Shown here: one piece after another, positions 34,594 through 45,500 of the stretch | Position numbering within the stretch: position 1 is the stretch's first letter | Layout: each line of letters starts with the position of its first letter | Source: Lyophyllum atratum | Lineage: Eukaryota; Basidiomycota; Agaricomycetes; Agaricales; Lyophyllaceae | Assembly (NCBI GenBank): GCA_014905825.1 | Contig: JACGCN010000023.1 | Location: forward strand, 434,001 to 498,000 | Direction: 5' to 3' | Length of the DNA stretch: 64,000 bases | The notes under the pieces: generated by a model | What the model saw: only the letters and a program-made list of their open reading frames with translations | Told to the model about the DNA's origin: nothing | Databases searched by the model: none | Program-made: the position numbers and the translations under genes

Positions 34594-35570
34594 AAGGCTT
34601 ATTCTATTCACGAACCCCCTTCGTAAGACGAACCCAGGGTTTGTTGACGAACCCCGCTTTTTTTCTACTTAGAAAGGGGGTTTGTGCCGGCCGGCGACGG
34701 TTTCCCAAAATGGTTGTATCTGTATTTGTCACTATTGATCGATATCGATGACCGTTGCACAACTGGTTTCGGACTGACATGCTGCGACTGCCACATCCCA
34801 ATTGCATCCCAAGTCCTTTCGTTGCATCTTCTGTTCCCATTCATGTACCCATTGTGCCTTGCCTCCTATGCCTGGATTTCCCTTCGGTTCTGAAGGGATG
34901 ATGAGCCTGGCAGCAGGAATGGGCATGATCGGGGACGGCACCGACTTGAAGAGTCCGGGAGGGAAGACTTCTGCAAACCTATCGAGATTTCTCGCCAAAT
35001 GGTTTTGTATATCAACTCATGTGCATCGTTCACGGTTCAACTCTCTGACAAATCTAGTGCTTCGGCAATCGGCACTCGTATTGCAGTAGGTCTATTTTAA
35101 TGGGCGTGTACTCGAGTACTAGGCGAGCTGAAAACGACGAAACGCGACGTGACGGAATTCAAGACCCACCAATCATTATGCACAAACGATGACCTCACAC
35201 AGCGCGCATTACAGGACCACTTGAGGGTAGAGCACGAGGGGGAGGTGCTGGAACGCTTCCTGTCGGGCCTGATGCTCATGCAAGGCGGAGTACTCGGCGG
35301 CGTGCACTTTGTCGCCAATAAATAAACAACCGCTCGACTCGTCCATTGAATGAGGATGATATGTGTTGAAACTAATAGGATTAATCTGTACGAAACGGTA
35401 GGCAAAAAATCACTAAACAGATGTTGAATGAAATATTTATGTGACATCTATACCGGCCGTGACCAGGAACAGCGGCGGCTCACCGGCGTTGCACAAGCGG
35501 GGTTCGTACATAACAAGTTTTCAACAAGGTGGGTTCGTCCTACGAAGGGGGTTTGTAAATAGAATAAGCC
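34594..35570. mobile_element. Non-autonomous TIR DNA transposon (MITE-like), about 977 bp
   Basis: The ends are inverted repeats of about 80 bp. The left begins GGCTTATTCTATTCACGAAC at 34596, and the right end is its near-complement (GAATAAGCC ends at 35570). Within the repeats, blocks such as CCCCCTTCGTA, GACGAACCCA and ACGAACCCCGCTT are shared. The direct repeat CTCAATA flanks it at 34587-34593 and 35571-35577, a likely target-site duplication of 7-8 bp. The interior has no transposase-like frame, so it must have been moved by an enzyme encoded elsewhere. A hAT-type origin is possible from the duplication length but not proven. Confidence 0.75.
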
Positions 35571-37729
35571 CTCAATATACGTACATACTCGAAATGATTG
35601 ACGGATAATCTGGAGGGACTTCTCTCGCCCGCTACGACGACTTCTTTCATTATCTTGGGGCACGATGCCGTTGAGGGACTAATGCTGTAGCCAATCTTCT
35701 GCGGTAGGATGCGTGGAAGACGGTAAGATCAACTGCTCAAAGACGGATCGGCCGCTTACTGGCAAAAGCCGAAGTGGTGTGCAAGATTTACTCCGCTGCG
35801 ATAACGGCAGCTCGAAGACCCCAACAACCTAACAGGAAGAAGATGACATAACTGGCAGGAGCCTGAACGGTCAGCGAGAAGAAGAGACTGCCAGACAGCG
35901 ACTTCGATGGGACTAGACGAACCTGGTTGCGTATGGCGTCACGAACCTCCCGTTTTAGATCCCGGGACAAAAGAATGGGAAAACATGGACATGGTAGACA
36001 TGGACGCTCAGATAGTGAGGGTGGAGGTGGAGCGCCTGGGAAGAAATACGTTACGACTGTGTGCTTATTCCAGCTCAGAGTGTGCCTCTGTCACACCTGC
36101 CAATGAACGACAGATGGATCGACAAACATCCGTGTGTGTACATGAAGCGTCAATGTCCTGCCACAATGCACGTTTATGAATCTGGTCAGGCAACTATAAC
36201 CAGAGTCCTGGATTGAATAGAGCCACGTCAAGTCGAACGAGAGCTGATGGGGCGTTTTGAGGCTTGTTCGAGCAGGCTTGGCGCGGTGGTCCCCATGGGC
36301 AAGGGTATTTCCAAGTTGAAGAAAACATGCGACAATTTGCATGGAAGGATTTCAGCTCCGAGTCATGCTCCTTATGCGCGTTGACCTTCCATAACCATTC
36401 GACACGGACTAGATGTGCGTCTGCATCACGAAGCCCACCATGTCCCTCTGCTGTGCGGAGGGTTCGTTCAACACAGTGATGCGCAGGCTTGCAGTTCAGA
36501 AGCATCTCTTGTTCGAGAATGTAGTTCCAAGCTTGGAATGGTCACTGCGGAGGACCACATATACAGATGCCAGAAGCTCTTGGGATGACCCACGCCCGTC
36601 GTGAATAGAAGGCAAATAATTTGACGTGTCTACCAGATCGAATTATTCCTGTCCAAAAGAACATTCGTGGCTGACTATTTGTTGGTCTACAGAGATTCTC
36701 TGCCGTCACCGAAGTGTCGTAGCGTCAACGATGCGGCATTCGTCTTCAGCAGAGGCAGGCAGGCTTGGCCGCCTTGGCCCTTTGCGAATATGATCCTGGT
36801 CTTAGCCAGCTAGAAGCAGCTTAAACCTGATAAGATCTGTCGCTGGTGTAGAGTAAGACCTCCAATGAAGGCCAGAAACAGAGCCATCCGTCAGAATCTT
36901 GTCAGAATCTGAGAAGCGTAGTCAACTGTCATTTTCGAGCGCGATCCGTGGCTGCAAGTCATCACCGTGCGAAGACGGCCTCCGCGCTGGAAGGAGAGGA
37001 TTTGGGACGGAAAGAATATGGCGAAATGCCATGCTCTTCGGATCGTGGTGTTTTAGAAATAACGGCCGGGGTTCAACAAGGGCATCAAACCAGAGTTGGT
37101 TTAAATTGAATCAGGAGTGGCTCTAGCGTCCAGGGTGACTGTTGAGGAAAGACGCTTCTCTTCGCCACGAGGCTCGCACTGCCCAGTTGAGTCACTAGTC
37201 CGATCTAAGTCTCGAGGCCTTGAAAATGGTAGAATTACGGATGGCTTCTGGTCGTGGAATGAAGAACGCAAGCCTTCCGAGTATGCTTTCACTCTACAGT
37301 CGGTTGATGGTCGGTCATTCAGGTGGAATCTGGATGGAACATGCTGATAATGAAGGTTTTGGCTAGTCGCAAGTGGTGGAACAGCTAGCCTCTTGGAAGT
37401 CGGGCGTATCTGAGTGGGTCAATGATATCGCGAGCGTAAAAATGGAATATTAGATGTTCGTGCATCGTTTGCAGCTTACAGGGAACGCGTACCTGGGATC
37501 TCGGGGTTCCCTATGATCGTAGCTGTTGGCCATGATTGCATAGAAGTTTTAGTGGAGTAGAAGTCGGAGAAAGGAGAAAGGAAACCCGAACCATTGAAGT
37601 TGTTTCAATTGTTTGTCTCCAAAGCAGACCACCAAATAACGCATGTGCCGAATTGGGATGGCGACTTGGTGCACGCATCTTTTCAGGTCAGCGCGCACTC
37701 GGAAATCTTCATCATCCCCCGCCTCCCAA
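35571..37729. other. Gene-poor stretch before the tRNA-Val genes
   Basis: It contains short frames only. One minus-strand frame at 35788-35970 ends in a membrane-helix-like segment (ASYVIFFLLGCWGLRAAVIA) and could be a relic of a membrane-protein gene. I see no repeat or RNA gene. Confidence 0.35.
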
Positions 37730-37824
37730 GGGTCGATGGCGTAGCTGGTTATCGCATCTGTCTAACATAGTTATCCGAATCAGCATGTACACAGAAGGTC
37801 CTCAGTTCGAACCTGGGTCGACTC
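37730..37824 (+). tRNA. tRNA-Val(AAC) with 22-nt intron
   Basis: The acceptor stem GGGTCGA pairs with TCGACTC (one G-T pair). The D-arm is GCG...CGC around TAGCTGGTTAT. The anticodon stem TCTGT/ACAGA carries loop C-T-AAC-A and then C after the intron. The anticodon AAC is at 37764-37766 and the intron is 37768-37789, between positions 37 and 38 as usual in eukaryotes. The T-arm is CTCAG/CTGGG with loop TTCGAAC. All canonical features are intact, so it should be functional. Confidence 0.93.
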
Positions 37825-37936
37825 ATCTTTTGCCACACACGTACCATCACAGGCTTCACCTGCCTCTCATTTGGCGACAGGGGGCATTTTTGCATATTCC
37901 AAATTTTCCGATTCACCACTGTCCACTCGGCCGGCC

Positions 37937-38822
37937 TAAGGCTCCAACCGTACTATCTATTTACCATATATATACAGTAGATACCGTATATGTTTACGTA
38001 TATGTATAGGCCTGTTCGAAAAATTGTCCTATACAGTAGATATACAGTATAGCATATGGTTATACTGTTAATTTTTCCCGTACAGTAAATCAGTGGCTTT
38101 CCTGGGGCCTAGGTTGATTTTGCAGTGATAGGTCGCAATCGAGGTGTCAGCAAATAACGAGAGAACGAGGGGTGTTTTTGGACAAGGCGTAACCAAAAAC
38201 ACCTCTCGGATCGGGCTTGGCCTATTTTTAGATCGTCCACAGCGAGCTACTCCAAAATTGTAACACGTTGTGCGCGTTCTTCTGACATATCTCAGTGACA
38301 AGTCTCATTCTCTGTGAGCAGAGCCTTTTAGACTGTCAGGTCAGACACTGGACAATGCAGGGAACGTGTCCCTTTCATAAGCAAGCAATTTCGAACTTAC
38401 ATGTCCAGGTTGATTGAAGATCGGTCGTCCTTGGGTCGTCCACCGCATAATAATTTATTGCTCAAAATTTTGAGGTAGTTTTAGGTAGTTTTACGAGACT
38501 TCTTGGCCATACCAGCAACAATTGTATCCGTCGAGCGCACCTTCTCAAAATTACGACACACTGCATCTCTGCGGATCTCAGCAGCCCCTGGAAGGCCGAG
38601 ACAATCAGTCAAGATCTGTTGTCGAAGGTATGGACTCGGTCGGGGTTATTTGATGTCAACGAGCCCAAGGTTCCGGTCGGAAAGCATGGCTCGATCTGAC
38701 CCTATAACAACTGTCTACATCATACCGTATAACCATATATATACTGTATATACACACTAAATAACTGTATCCGTATATCTAGGCCCTTGGTCGTATACGG
38801 ATACAGTACGGTTGGAGCCTTA
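37937..38822 (+). mobile_element. Decayed hAT-family DNA transposon with perfect TIRs and 8-bp TSD
   Basis: The perfect 17-bp inverted ends are TAAGGCTCCAACCGTAC (37937-37953) and its complement (38806-38822). Both are flanked by the direct repeat GGCCGGCC (37929-37936 and 38823-38830), the 8-bp duplication expected of hAT elements. Because that site is a palindrome, the TIR looks 25 bp long. Many ACAGTA/TACTGT motifs cluster just inside both ends, like transposase-binding subterminal repeats. Near 38495-38580 a plus-strand frame reads RDFLAIPATIVSVERTFSKL, the hallmark of the hAT transposase C-terminal dimerisation region. The rest of the enzyme is missing, so the copy is non-autonomous. Confidence 0.88.
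38494..38760 (+). pseudogene. Fragment of hAT transposase C-terminal region
   Basis: The frame around RDFLAIPATIVSVERTFSKL and RHTASLRISA matches the C-terminal dimerisation block of hAT transposases. It then loses similarity after about 35 residues, where the normal helix with SPETVE-like sequence should follow. The upstream catalytic region is absent. It is a remnant inside the element at 37937-38822. Confidence 0.75.
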
Positions 38823-38909
38823 GGCCGGCCTCATTTTCAGATCAAGAACACCTCCACCCTTTCACCTCAAAGAACTCATAAATCCCTTCTATCCCCGCCT
38901 CAAATCAAA

Positions 38910-39040
38910 GGGTCGATGGCGTAGTTGGTTATCGCATCTGTCTAACATGGGTTTGATATTTCGAGTCGAATGTTCATTCGAGTCGAAATATCAAGGCTGT
39001 CACAACACAGAAGGTCCTCAGTTCGAACCTGGGTCGACTC
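38910..39040 (+). tRNA. tRNA-Val(AAC) with 58-nt hairpin-forming intron
   Basis: The mature sequence is the same as the tRNA-Val at 37730 except one D-loop base (GTAGTTGG versus GTAGCTGG). The acceptor GGGTCGA/TCGACTC, anticodon AAC at 38944-38946 and T-loop TTCGAAC are all intact. The intron 38948-39005 sits after position 37. It is mostly a near-perfect inverted repeat: 38953-38971 pairs with 38976-38994 with one mismatch and a 4-nt loop. The intron is unrelated to the 22-nt intron of the other copy. Confidence 0.93.
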
Positions 39041-40190
39041 ATCTTTTGCTTCCCCTCCCATCGAGTCCTCGTCTAAGTCATCGTGGTCCTCATCACTGAC
39101 ATTTCGTGGGGACGCGATTAATACATCTTTTAAATTCTGTCACTACATGCAGAAATGCAACCCGTAACTATATGTAGCAACCGTGCTTTGATTTTCTACC
39201 TTCCTCCCTCCATCCAACCCCATAACAAAAAACCAAAACCAAAAACGAGCACCAGAAACACCCGTACTAAAGAGCGTACAGTGTACAGTGTACAGTAAGA
39301 GTAATGTCCGAATCCACCGAGGATATACCAGAGCGCGAGATATGCAGGGGCGCGAAGCCGAGATGTGTAAGATAACAGAAAGGATAAAGAGCGTGGTGGG
39401 TACATGGACAGAGAGATTGAGCAAAGAACGAGTGTGGTACAGAATGCAGATGCAATGAGCTGGAAAAACAAGTCAACGAGTGTGTGTGTGGGGGAGTGTA
39501 CAAATGCCGATGAGTAACGAGTGTCTTGATTCGAATGCGAATGGAGATACAATTGCAAGGAGCGTGTGTGGGTTTCCGGTGGTGCGGAGGGGGGTGATAA
39601 GATGATCGCGATGGTGGGCGATAACGGGGGTACCAGTGCTGGTGGTAGCAGTGGTAGTGGTGGTGGTGGTGGTGGTGGTGGTGTTGGTGTTGGCGGTGGT
39701 GGTGGTGGTTGATTCAGGTGGTAAAGCGCTCGGTGGCTGGTGGCTGGTGGTGATTCAGAGAGGGGCTGCTGGTGGTAATTCCAGTGCAGTAATAGCGGTG
39801 TCGAGCGGGTGCCATCCGACATGGCGACGACAGGAAACACAAGCACAAGCACACGGCAAAGCGATAGACGGTGATGTAAGCGATAAGCAAGGAGCAAGAA
39901 AAGGATAACGAGGGACAGAAAACGGAGAAAGAAACGGAGGACACAAAGTCTAGTATAGAGTCTAGTAGCAGCCAAAAAAAAAGTTAAAAAATAAAGAAAA
40001 ACAGAAGATTATTTCCCACAGCCTAGCGTCGAGGGCCGGGCGGCAGGTCGTGCGTGGCGATATTCCCTCCAAAGGCAAGGGTGTGTGTCTTTGTACACCC
40101 AACGCTCTCGGGAACCGTGAGGCGGGTAGTTGCAGGCCTAGCCAAAACCCGCATCAGCTCCATCGCAACCACAAATAGAAAGCAGCATAC
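39041..40190. other. Intergenic, 3' flank of the 40.2-42.5 kb gene
   Basis: A long minus-strand frame at 39196-39975 is low complexity and hydrophobic. It arises from a GGT/CCA repeat tract and lacks a recognisable protein. The region may include the 3' UTR of the next gene, because a GTATG donor-like site overlaps its stop codon. Confidence 0.4.
39647..39712. repeat. GGT trinucleotide microsatellite
   Basis: A tract of mostly GGT units interrupted by GTT and GCG. It lies in the presumed 3' flank of the gene ending at 40191. Confidence 0.85.
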
Positions 40191-42500
40191 CTAAAGCACA
40201 ACGCTCTCCCTCCTCCTAGCATGCCCATACCCCCTCCTCTCCGGCCTCCCAACCCCAACCCCAGGATCCACATACGGATACGGGTACACCAGCCTCGTCT
40301 TCTTCTCCACCTCGCACGGGTACAGATCCGGGGTGTACACGTTCTCCCCACCCGGGCTCAACGGGAGAGGCGGGTACTCCCCATACCCCGGGGGAAAGAC
40401 GAAGTCCTTCTTCGGAACAGCCGGCGCAGGAGGGGGAGGAGCAGGTGTAGACCCCAAACGCATACGCCTAGCCAGCCCCCTGAACCCGCCCAGCCCCGTG
40501 CTGCGTCTACTCCTCACCGCTCGTTCCGGTGAGGCTGGTACTGGGGCGGAGGGAGAAGAGGAGGCGGGGAAGGCGTAGGAGGGGGAGGTGGGGGAGGTGA
40601 CGGTGGGAGAAATGGGAGAGAAGGGAGGGGTGGGGGCGGTGGAGAGGACGCCGAGGCCTAGGGAGAGGATGGAGTCGCTGTCTGTGTTGGTGTTGGTGTT
40701 GGTGTTGGTGTTGAGGTGAAGACCGTTGCCCTTGGCCTTGCTCTTCTTCGCCTTCTTCTCCTTCTTTGGCTTTAGGGATATCCCCGAAGGTGCGGGCGAC
40801 GGCGCGGACACAAACTCCAGCTCAGGCGAAGGCAACAAATCAAGGCACACCGTCGACCCCTGTGCAAGCCTACCCTTCTCCCCCTGCTTCCTCCTTCTCT
40901 CCAGCTCCCTCTCACGACGCGAACCGTGCCCCATATCACTGTCCAGCAAAGACGCCGTAGGCGACGGGGGTGCACACGTGAACGCCATCGGCGAGGATGG
41001 GCTCGGCGACCTCGACTCTGCATCCCCGTAGGATGAGGAGTAGTAGGAAGGCGAGGCGGGCGTAGGCGTGGGCGGTGTCGGCGTTACGCCGGCTGGTGTT
41101 GTTACACGATCCAACATCTCCCCAAACTCGACCCCATAATCAGATACAGACGCAGCCTCAGGGGAGTGCATGATCTCGAGCGCAGATGCAGGCGCTGCCA
41201 GGCGGGTGAAGATAGACAGTGCGGGCTTCGTACGCGGCGAGCGCGGGACATGTTGGGTCCGGTCTTTCGCGGGTATGGGCGGGGCGGGGTCGTCGTCTAC
41301 GAGCCCGAGCCCGAGACCTTGGATGAGGGAGGACCAGCTGTTGGCGCTCGCGTGGGTGGGGCGATCACGGTCGCGGTCACGTTCGGACTGGGGCTGATAC
41401 ACCGCGTCTGGGGTAGTATCGTGGGTGGAGGGGGAGGCGAGGCTGCGGATGATCATGGGCGGGTCGTCGCGCTCGAGGTACGCCTCCCGCATCTCGCGCT
41501 CCTGCGCGGGGAGAGACGTTGCGGAGGAGGAGGCGGTGGGGGAGAGGAGTCCGCCGGCGCCGAGGCTGAGACGGGAGATGAAGGACGTAAGGCGTTTGCG
41601 CTTGGGTGCCTTCTCGGCCTTCTCCCGCTCCTTGAGGTCGCGCGACGAAGCCTGCTTGGCGAGGCCCTTCTTGCCCTTTTCTTTTTCTTTTTTGGTGGGT
41701 GGGTGGTCGGGGTCGTTCGGGGGTGCTTCGAGGGAGGAGGTGAGGGACCAGCGTGAGCCGACGTGCGGGGGCGGGGCGAGGAGTGCGGGTGGTGAGAGGG
41801 GTGTAACAGGTGTGAATGCGGGGGAGGTCGTGGTAGAGGTGTAGGCGGAGTGGTAGGGGAGGCACGCGTCGAGGGGGGAGGGGGGAGAGAAGGGGGAGGA
41901 GGGTGCGTATGGGGAACCGAGGTAGACTTGTGAAGAGGGCCCGACGGGGTTCTCGTAGAGCGAACTAAAGTACGCTGCGTCTTCGTCTGGGTCTTCGTCC
42001 TCGTCGAGTTCTAGGGTGGAGTCGAACGACGAGGTACGGGAGAGCGTCGAGGCGTGAAGCAGGGCTCCGAGGCGCTCGCCGACGTCGTCGACATCGATGT
42101 AGACGGCGTTCCGGACAGAGTCGGGGTAGATGGATGAGTTGGTGGGAATGCGGCGCAGCGAGAGGGCGGACGCGCGTTTGCGCAGGGAGAGGGCAGAGGC
42201 GCGTGTGTGGAGGGCGGGGATCACGGCGGGGGGGAGGGGGAGGGGTGCATTTTCGCGCTGGGGGAGGGTCAGGTGGGGGTAGGGGTAAAAAGAGGGCGGA
42301 CATGCCTTGGAGTCGCAGAGGTCGCGCGGGAAGCCGGGGGCGGGAAAGTGGAGGGGGTCATCTGAGTAGTTGTCGAAGCCGAGGAGGGGGGAGTCGCGGC
42401 GGATGTGGGGGTCTGTGTGGTAGGACTGGTGTTGGTAGAGGTCTTGGAGGGAGAGGGACGAGGCGATGGACGAGGTGGACATGGCAAGCCGTCCATTCAA
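40191..42500 (-). CDS. Ser/Pro-rich disordered protein of unknown function
   Basis: A single frame of 769 residues starts MNGRLAMSTSS; a second ATG at 42482 is equally possible. The sequence is low complexity with many SP/PP pairs. Basic/charged patches occur (KKEKEKGKKGLAKQ; KKEKKAKKSKAKGNG). A TN dipeptide run comes from a GTGTTG repeat at 40682-40714. The motif KRKRLTSFISRLSLGAGGLL may be a short helix. The C-terminus (FVFPPGYGEYPPLPLSPG, YPYPYVDPGVGVGR) is Tyr/Pro-rich. I recognise no domain. It resembles fungal cytoskeletal or signalling scaffolds only in composition. Confidence 0.75.
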   Translation of the reverse strand: MNGRLAMSTSSIASSLSLQDLYQHQSYHTDPHIRRDSPLLGFDNYSDDPLHFPAPGFPRDLCDSKACPPSFYPYPHLTLPQRENAPLPLPPAVIPALHTRASALSLRKRASALSLRRIPTNSSIYPDSVRNAVYIDVDDVGERLGALLHASTLSRTSSFDSTLELDEDEDPDEDAAYFSSLYENPVGPSSQVYLGSPYAPSSPFSPPSPLDACLPYHSAYTSTTTSPAFTPVTPLSPPALLAPPPHVGSRWSLTSSLEAPPNDPDHPPTKKEKEKGKKGLAKQASSRDLKEREKAEKAPKRKRLTSFISRLSLGAGGLLSPTASSSATSLPAQEREMREAYLERDDPPMIIRSLASPSTHDTTPDAVYQPQSERDRDRDRPTHASANSWSSLIQGLGLGLVDDDPAPPIPAKDRTQHVPRSPRTKPALSIFTRLAAPASALEIMHSPEAASVSDYGVEFGEMLDRVTTPAGVTPTPPTPTPASPSYYSSSYGDAESRSPSPSSPMAFTCAPPSPTASLLDSDMGHGSRRERELERRRKQGEKGRLAQGSTVCLDLLPSPELEFVSAPSPAPSGISLKPKKEKKAKKSKAKGNGLHLNTNTNTNTNTDSDSILSLGLGVLSTAPTPPFSPISPTVTSPTSPSYAFPASSSPSAPVPASPERAVRSRRSTGLGGFRGLARRMRLGSTPAPPPPAPAVPKKDFVFPPGYGEYPPLPLSPGGENVYTPDLYPCEVEKKTRLVYPYPYVDPGVGVGRPERRGYGHARRRESVVL
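40682..40714. repeat. GTGTTG hexanucleotide repeat within coding sequence
   Basis: About five units, encoding alternating Thr-Asn (NTNTNTNT) on the minus strand in the gene 40191-42500. The length is a multiple of 3, so slippage would only change repeat number. Confidence 0.8.
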
Positions 42501-45500
42501 CAGCAGTCGAGTATTTTATTCACCCAACAAACTTTTGCGAACCCCGATCCCATCTCAGATTCACCCAATCTCAGGATCCCCATCCGTCCTAATTTGTCGA
42601 AACCCGTTCCCATGTCCAACTAGGCAACTCCCACACCCCGTTTCTGCTCCACCAAATCACACGTTCCTCACCCCCCTCCCAAGTTATTTTGACAATCCCC
42701 TGTACAACTTCCCCTACATCGCTCCTATACGTTCAATGTCCCCGTAATGCCTACAAAATTCCAGTTCCTATCCCCCGTACCGCGTCACCACTGATCGCGA
42801 CAAGAGCACCTAGCACTATCGATGATCTGCAAACTCAATAGGCAGTAAAATTGCACCTAGTCTGGGCATCGCCATGCCTAAGTAATCCTCGAGGCCGACC
42901 TCGGATCCTTAAAAGAATAAGAATGTGCAGCAACTGAGCACTGCCCATACAAGACGGAGCCATGTAATAGGCACTCACACCGGACCCTAACATTCCCTCA
43001 AGTTCACCGTCATCATCTTAGTCCATACTTACACTAAGGCTACACCGCTACAACCCAAATACGATATATGTCCTCTTCTCAAGACCCGACCTTCCTCCCT
43101 CTTCGCAAGAAACATTCATGCAGCTCGGATATATCTTCTCAACATGGCGCGTACATGTATCTATCTGATAAGTCCCGCCCACCCTGCATCCTTCTTTCAC
43201 CGGCGAGTTCAACTTTTCAACGCCAACGCGTCGGCCAAATGTCAGAAAACTCGGGTACACCACAACATCGTGACTTGCTTAGACTACGCATAGGTATGCC
43301 CCCCTCCCTACTGCCCAGCCGCCCCAACCATGCGAGTTGCTGGGTGGAAATTCAAATTTATGTGTTAATAAGCTTTGCAGAAACCCCGACGATATTCATT
43401 CCCTCATGATATCTCCGCCACCCTGCGTCCTCGAGGCCCAATGCCGTGCAACTCAAACGGCGGTAGATTCACAAAAAGGAACATACATGATACATGCAAT
43501 ATAGCATATACAAGCCTCGAGGCGCGAGGCTCGCCGCCAAAGGTGACCCGCCCCCCACCCCCACTCCCACTTCCCAGACTAGCGTCGCCTGTCGTCGGCA
43601 TCACCTGCCACATGTCCTCGAAGTGCAGGACCGTCGAACATTAGATCCCCGCGAACCGCCGGCACCGCGCGGTCCCCCTTGCCCGACGTTACCTTACTTA
43701 CCTGAGCCTCCGAGCCGTCGGGGTGATCCAAATGGCAGTATGTACCAAAATATAAACGAAACGATCATCCCCTCGACATTCGCAACGAAATCATCATACA
43801 TAACACTTGAAGCTTGAAGCTTGATTGATGATGATTTCGGTGATTGGCAAGATGGGCATGCGAGGAGGTGATGGTGGTATGCAGTACAGAGAGGAGGTGA
43901 GCTTCGTCGTAGTATGCATCGGCGCGATGCAGCATGGGGTTAATTTAGAAGGGGCAGCAGTGAATGCATACAACGCGCACGGACCATATGTATATGCATG
44001 GGGACTCTGCCGTCGCGCTCTGGTTTGTTACGCGACGCAACCCTGGATGGCGCTGAAAGACCCGCAGCTTGCCGGCACACCTCGAAAAAAGAGACTTCGA
44101 GGGAAGGTCGTGAAATGGCTCATACTGGGCGACTCGGAGGCGCAAACGACGAGGTCAGCACTGTGAAGATTGTCGGATGGCCGATTCGCAGCGGACATGA
44201 TCAGGATGGCGCAGATGATGGACGTTTAAGACTCTAGAGTCTTGCTAGAGTCTAGAGGCAAGGGTACGGGATTTGCCGCAGCCGCTGAGTCCGCAAACAG
44301 CACTCATCCGTCTCTTAAATCTGCGTTAACCATTTATCACTTGTGTCCTCTGCGCAACATCAGTCTCAGTCTGCACCCCACCATCCGTTGGGCCATATGC
44401 ACATGGAGAGAGACGTGGAGCAGGAAGAAATTATAGACTCGCAATCTCTCGAAAATTAAATTGGAATGTCCCGCTTCCCGATCCTGCATGCGCTCGCACC
44501 CGGGCCGACGATCGATCACTCCGCTCATATAAGCAGCACATGCACCCCTATGCACCCGCGCACATGCGCGCCCACATCCCGATCGGAACGTGAAGCTTGA
44601 AGTGCTGCGACAGGAGCTGCCATACCGACATCTCCCCACTCACCCCTAAGGCTTGTCGGAATGGAACCTCCGTCTCTGGGAATACCAGTTGTTGCTACTA
44701 ACTGATTAGTTTCGGGGTCGTTGCAATGGGTCGTTTTCCGTGTCTGGCCCTTTTCGTGCGAATCCGAAGGTCGACCCTCGAAGTCACCCTTGTTATTCAT
44801 GCACTGAAATCTGATTCTGGGACCCATACTGTAAGTGTACCAATGCATCCATTCACCCGCCGGGACCACTTTCATCACGCGCAGTCCCGGATAGAACCTG
44901 GATAGAATACGCAGGACTGCGCACGAAGCAAGAAGCTCCTTCGTCCGCCCGGCCTCCCGCACCCGCGTTTCGCACAAGTTTGGAAGTTGGCAACCGTTAC
45001 AACACCCGCGTCGAAGGACCCCACATACCCACGCATTCATGTGCGACCTCCCGGGAAGCTTCGATGTTGCTGCTTGCGAGCGAAGTCTGGGTTTATATCA
45101 AGTTGCGACTTTCGTTCCAACTTCCTTCCATCTTATACCGACACATAGGCGCGGGCATGGTGCACCGCCCCCCTCCCCCGCGGCCCCTCCTCCTCTCCCA
45201 CACACACACACACACCCCGGTCGTACAGTACTGGCTAGTCGGTTGAAATCCCACTCCATCACAAGCAGCACGCCCGCTATCGCTTCCCCTCCCCATTTCG
45301 ATGTAACTCCTACGTATAACTTGGGTAATACATTCCTCCCGGCTCCACCTCTCCTCGCGTCCAAGCGCAGAGACTCGATTTCTGGACTCCACTACCTTTG
45401 CAAGGCCACATTCTACCGCTCTTGCTTCTTGGACTCTTTGAGCCCACAATTTGCTCCACGTGGTACCAGGCGCGAACGCTCGGCGAAGGCTATTTTCTGT

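Noticed and set aside
35788..35970. 60-residue minus-strand frame ending in a membrane-like helix
   Set aside because: Isolated, no upstream exon could be joined; could be chance or a relic.
39196..39975. A 259-residue hydrophobic minus-strand frame
   Set aside because: It is produced by a GGT microsatellite and CT-rich flanks; no domain and it lies in a likely 3' flank.
43068..43409. 113-residue plus-strand frame
   Set aside because: No recognisable motif, no intron structure and no promoter; likely chance.
44236..44263. Inverted CTCTAGAGTCTTGCTAGAGTC-like phrase considered as a terminator hairpin
   Set aside because: Eukaryotic context with no adjacent gene end; short and probably coincidental.
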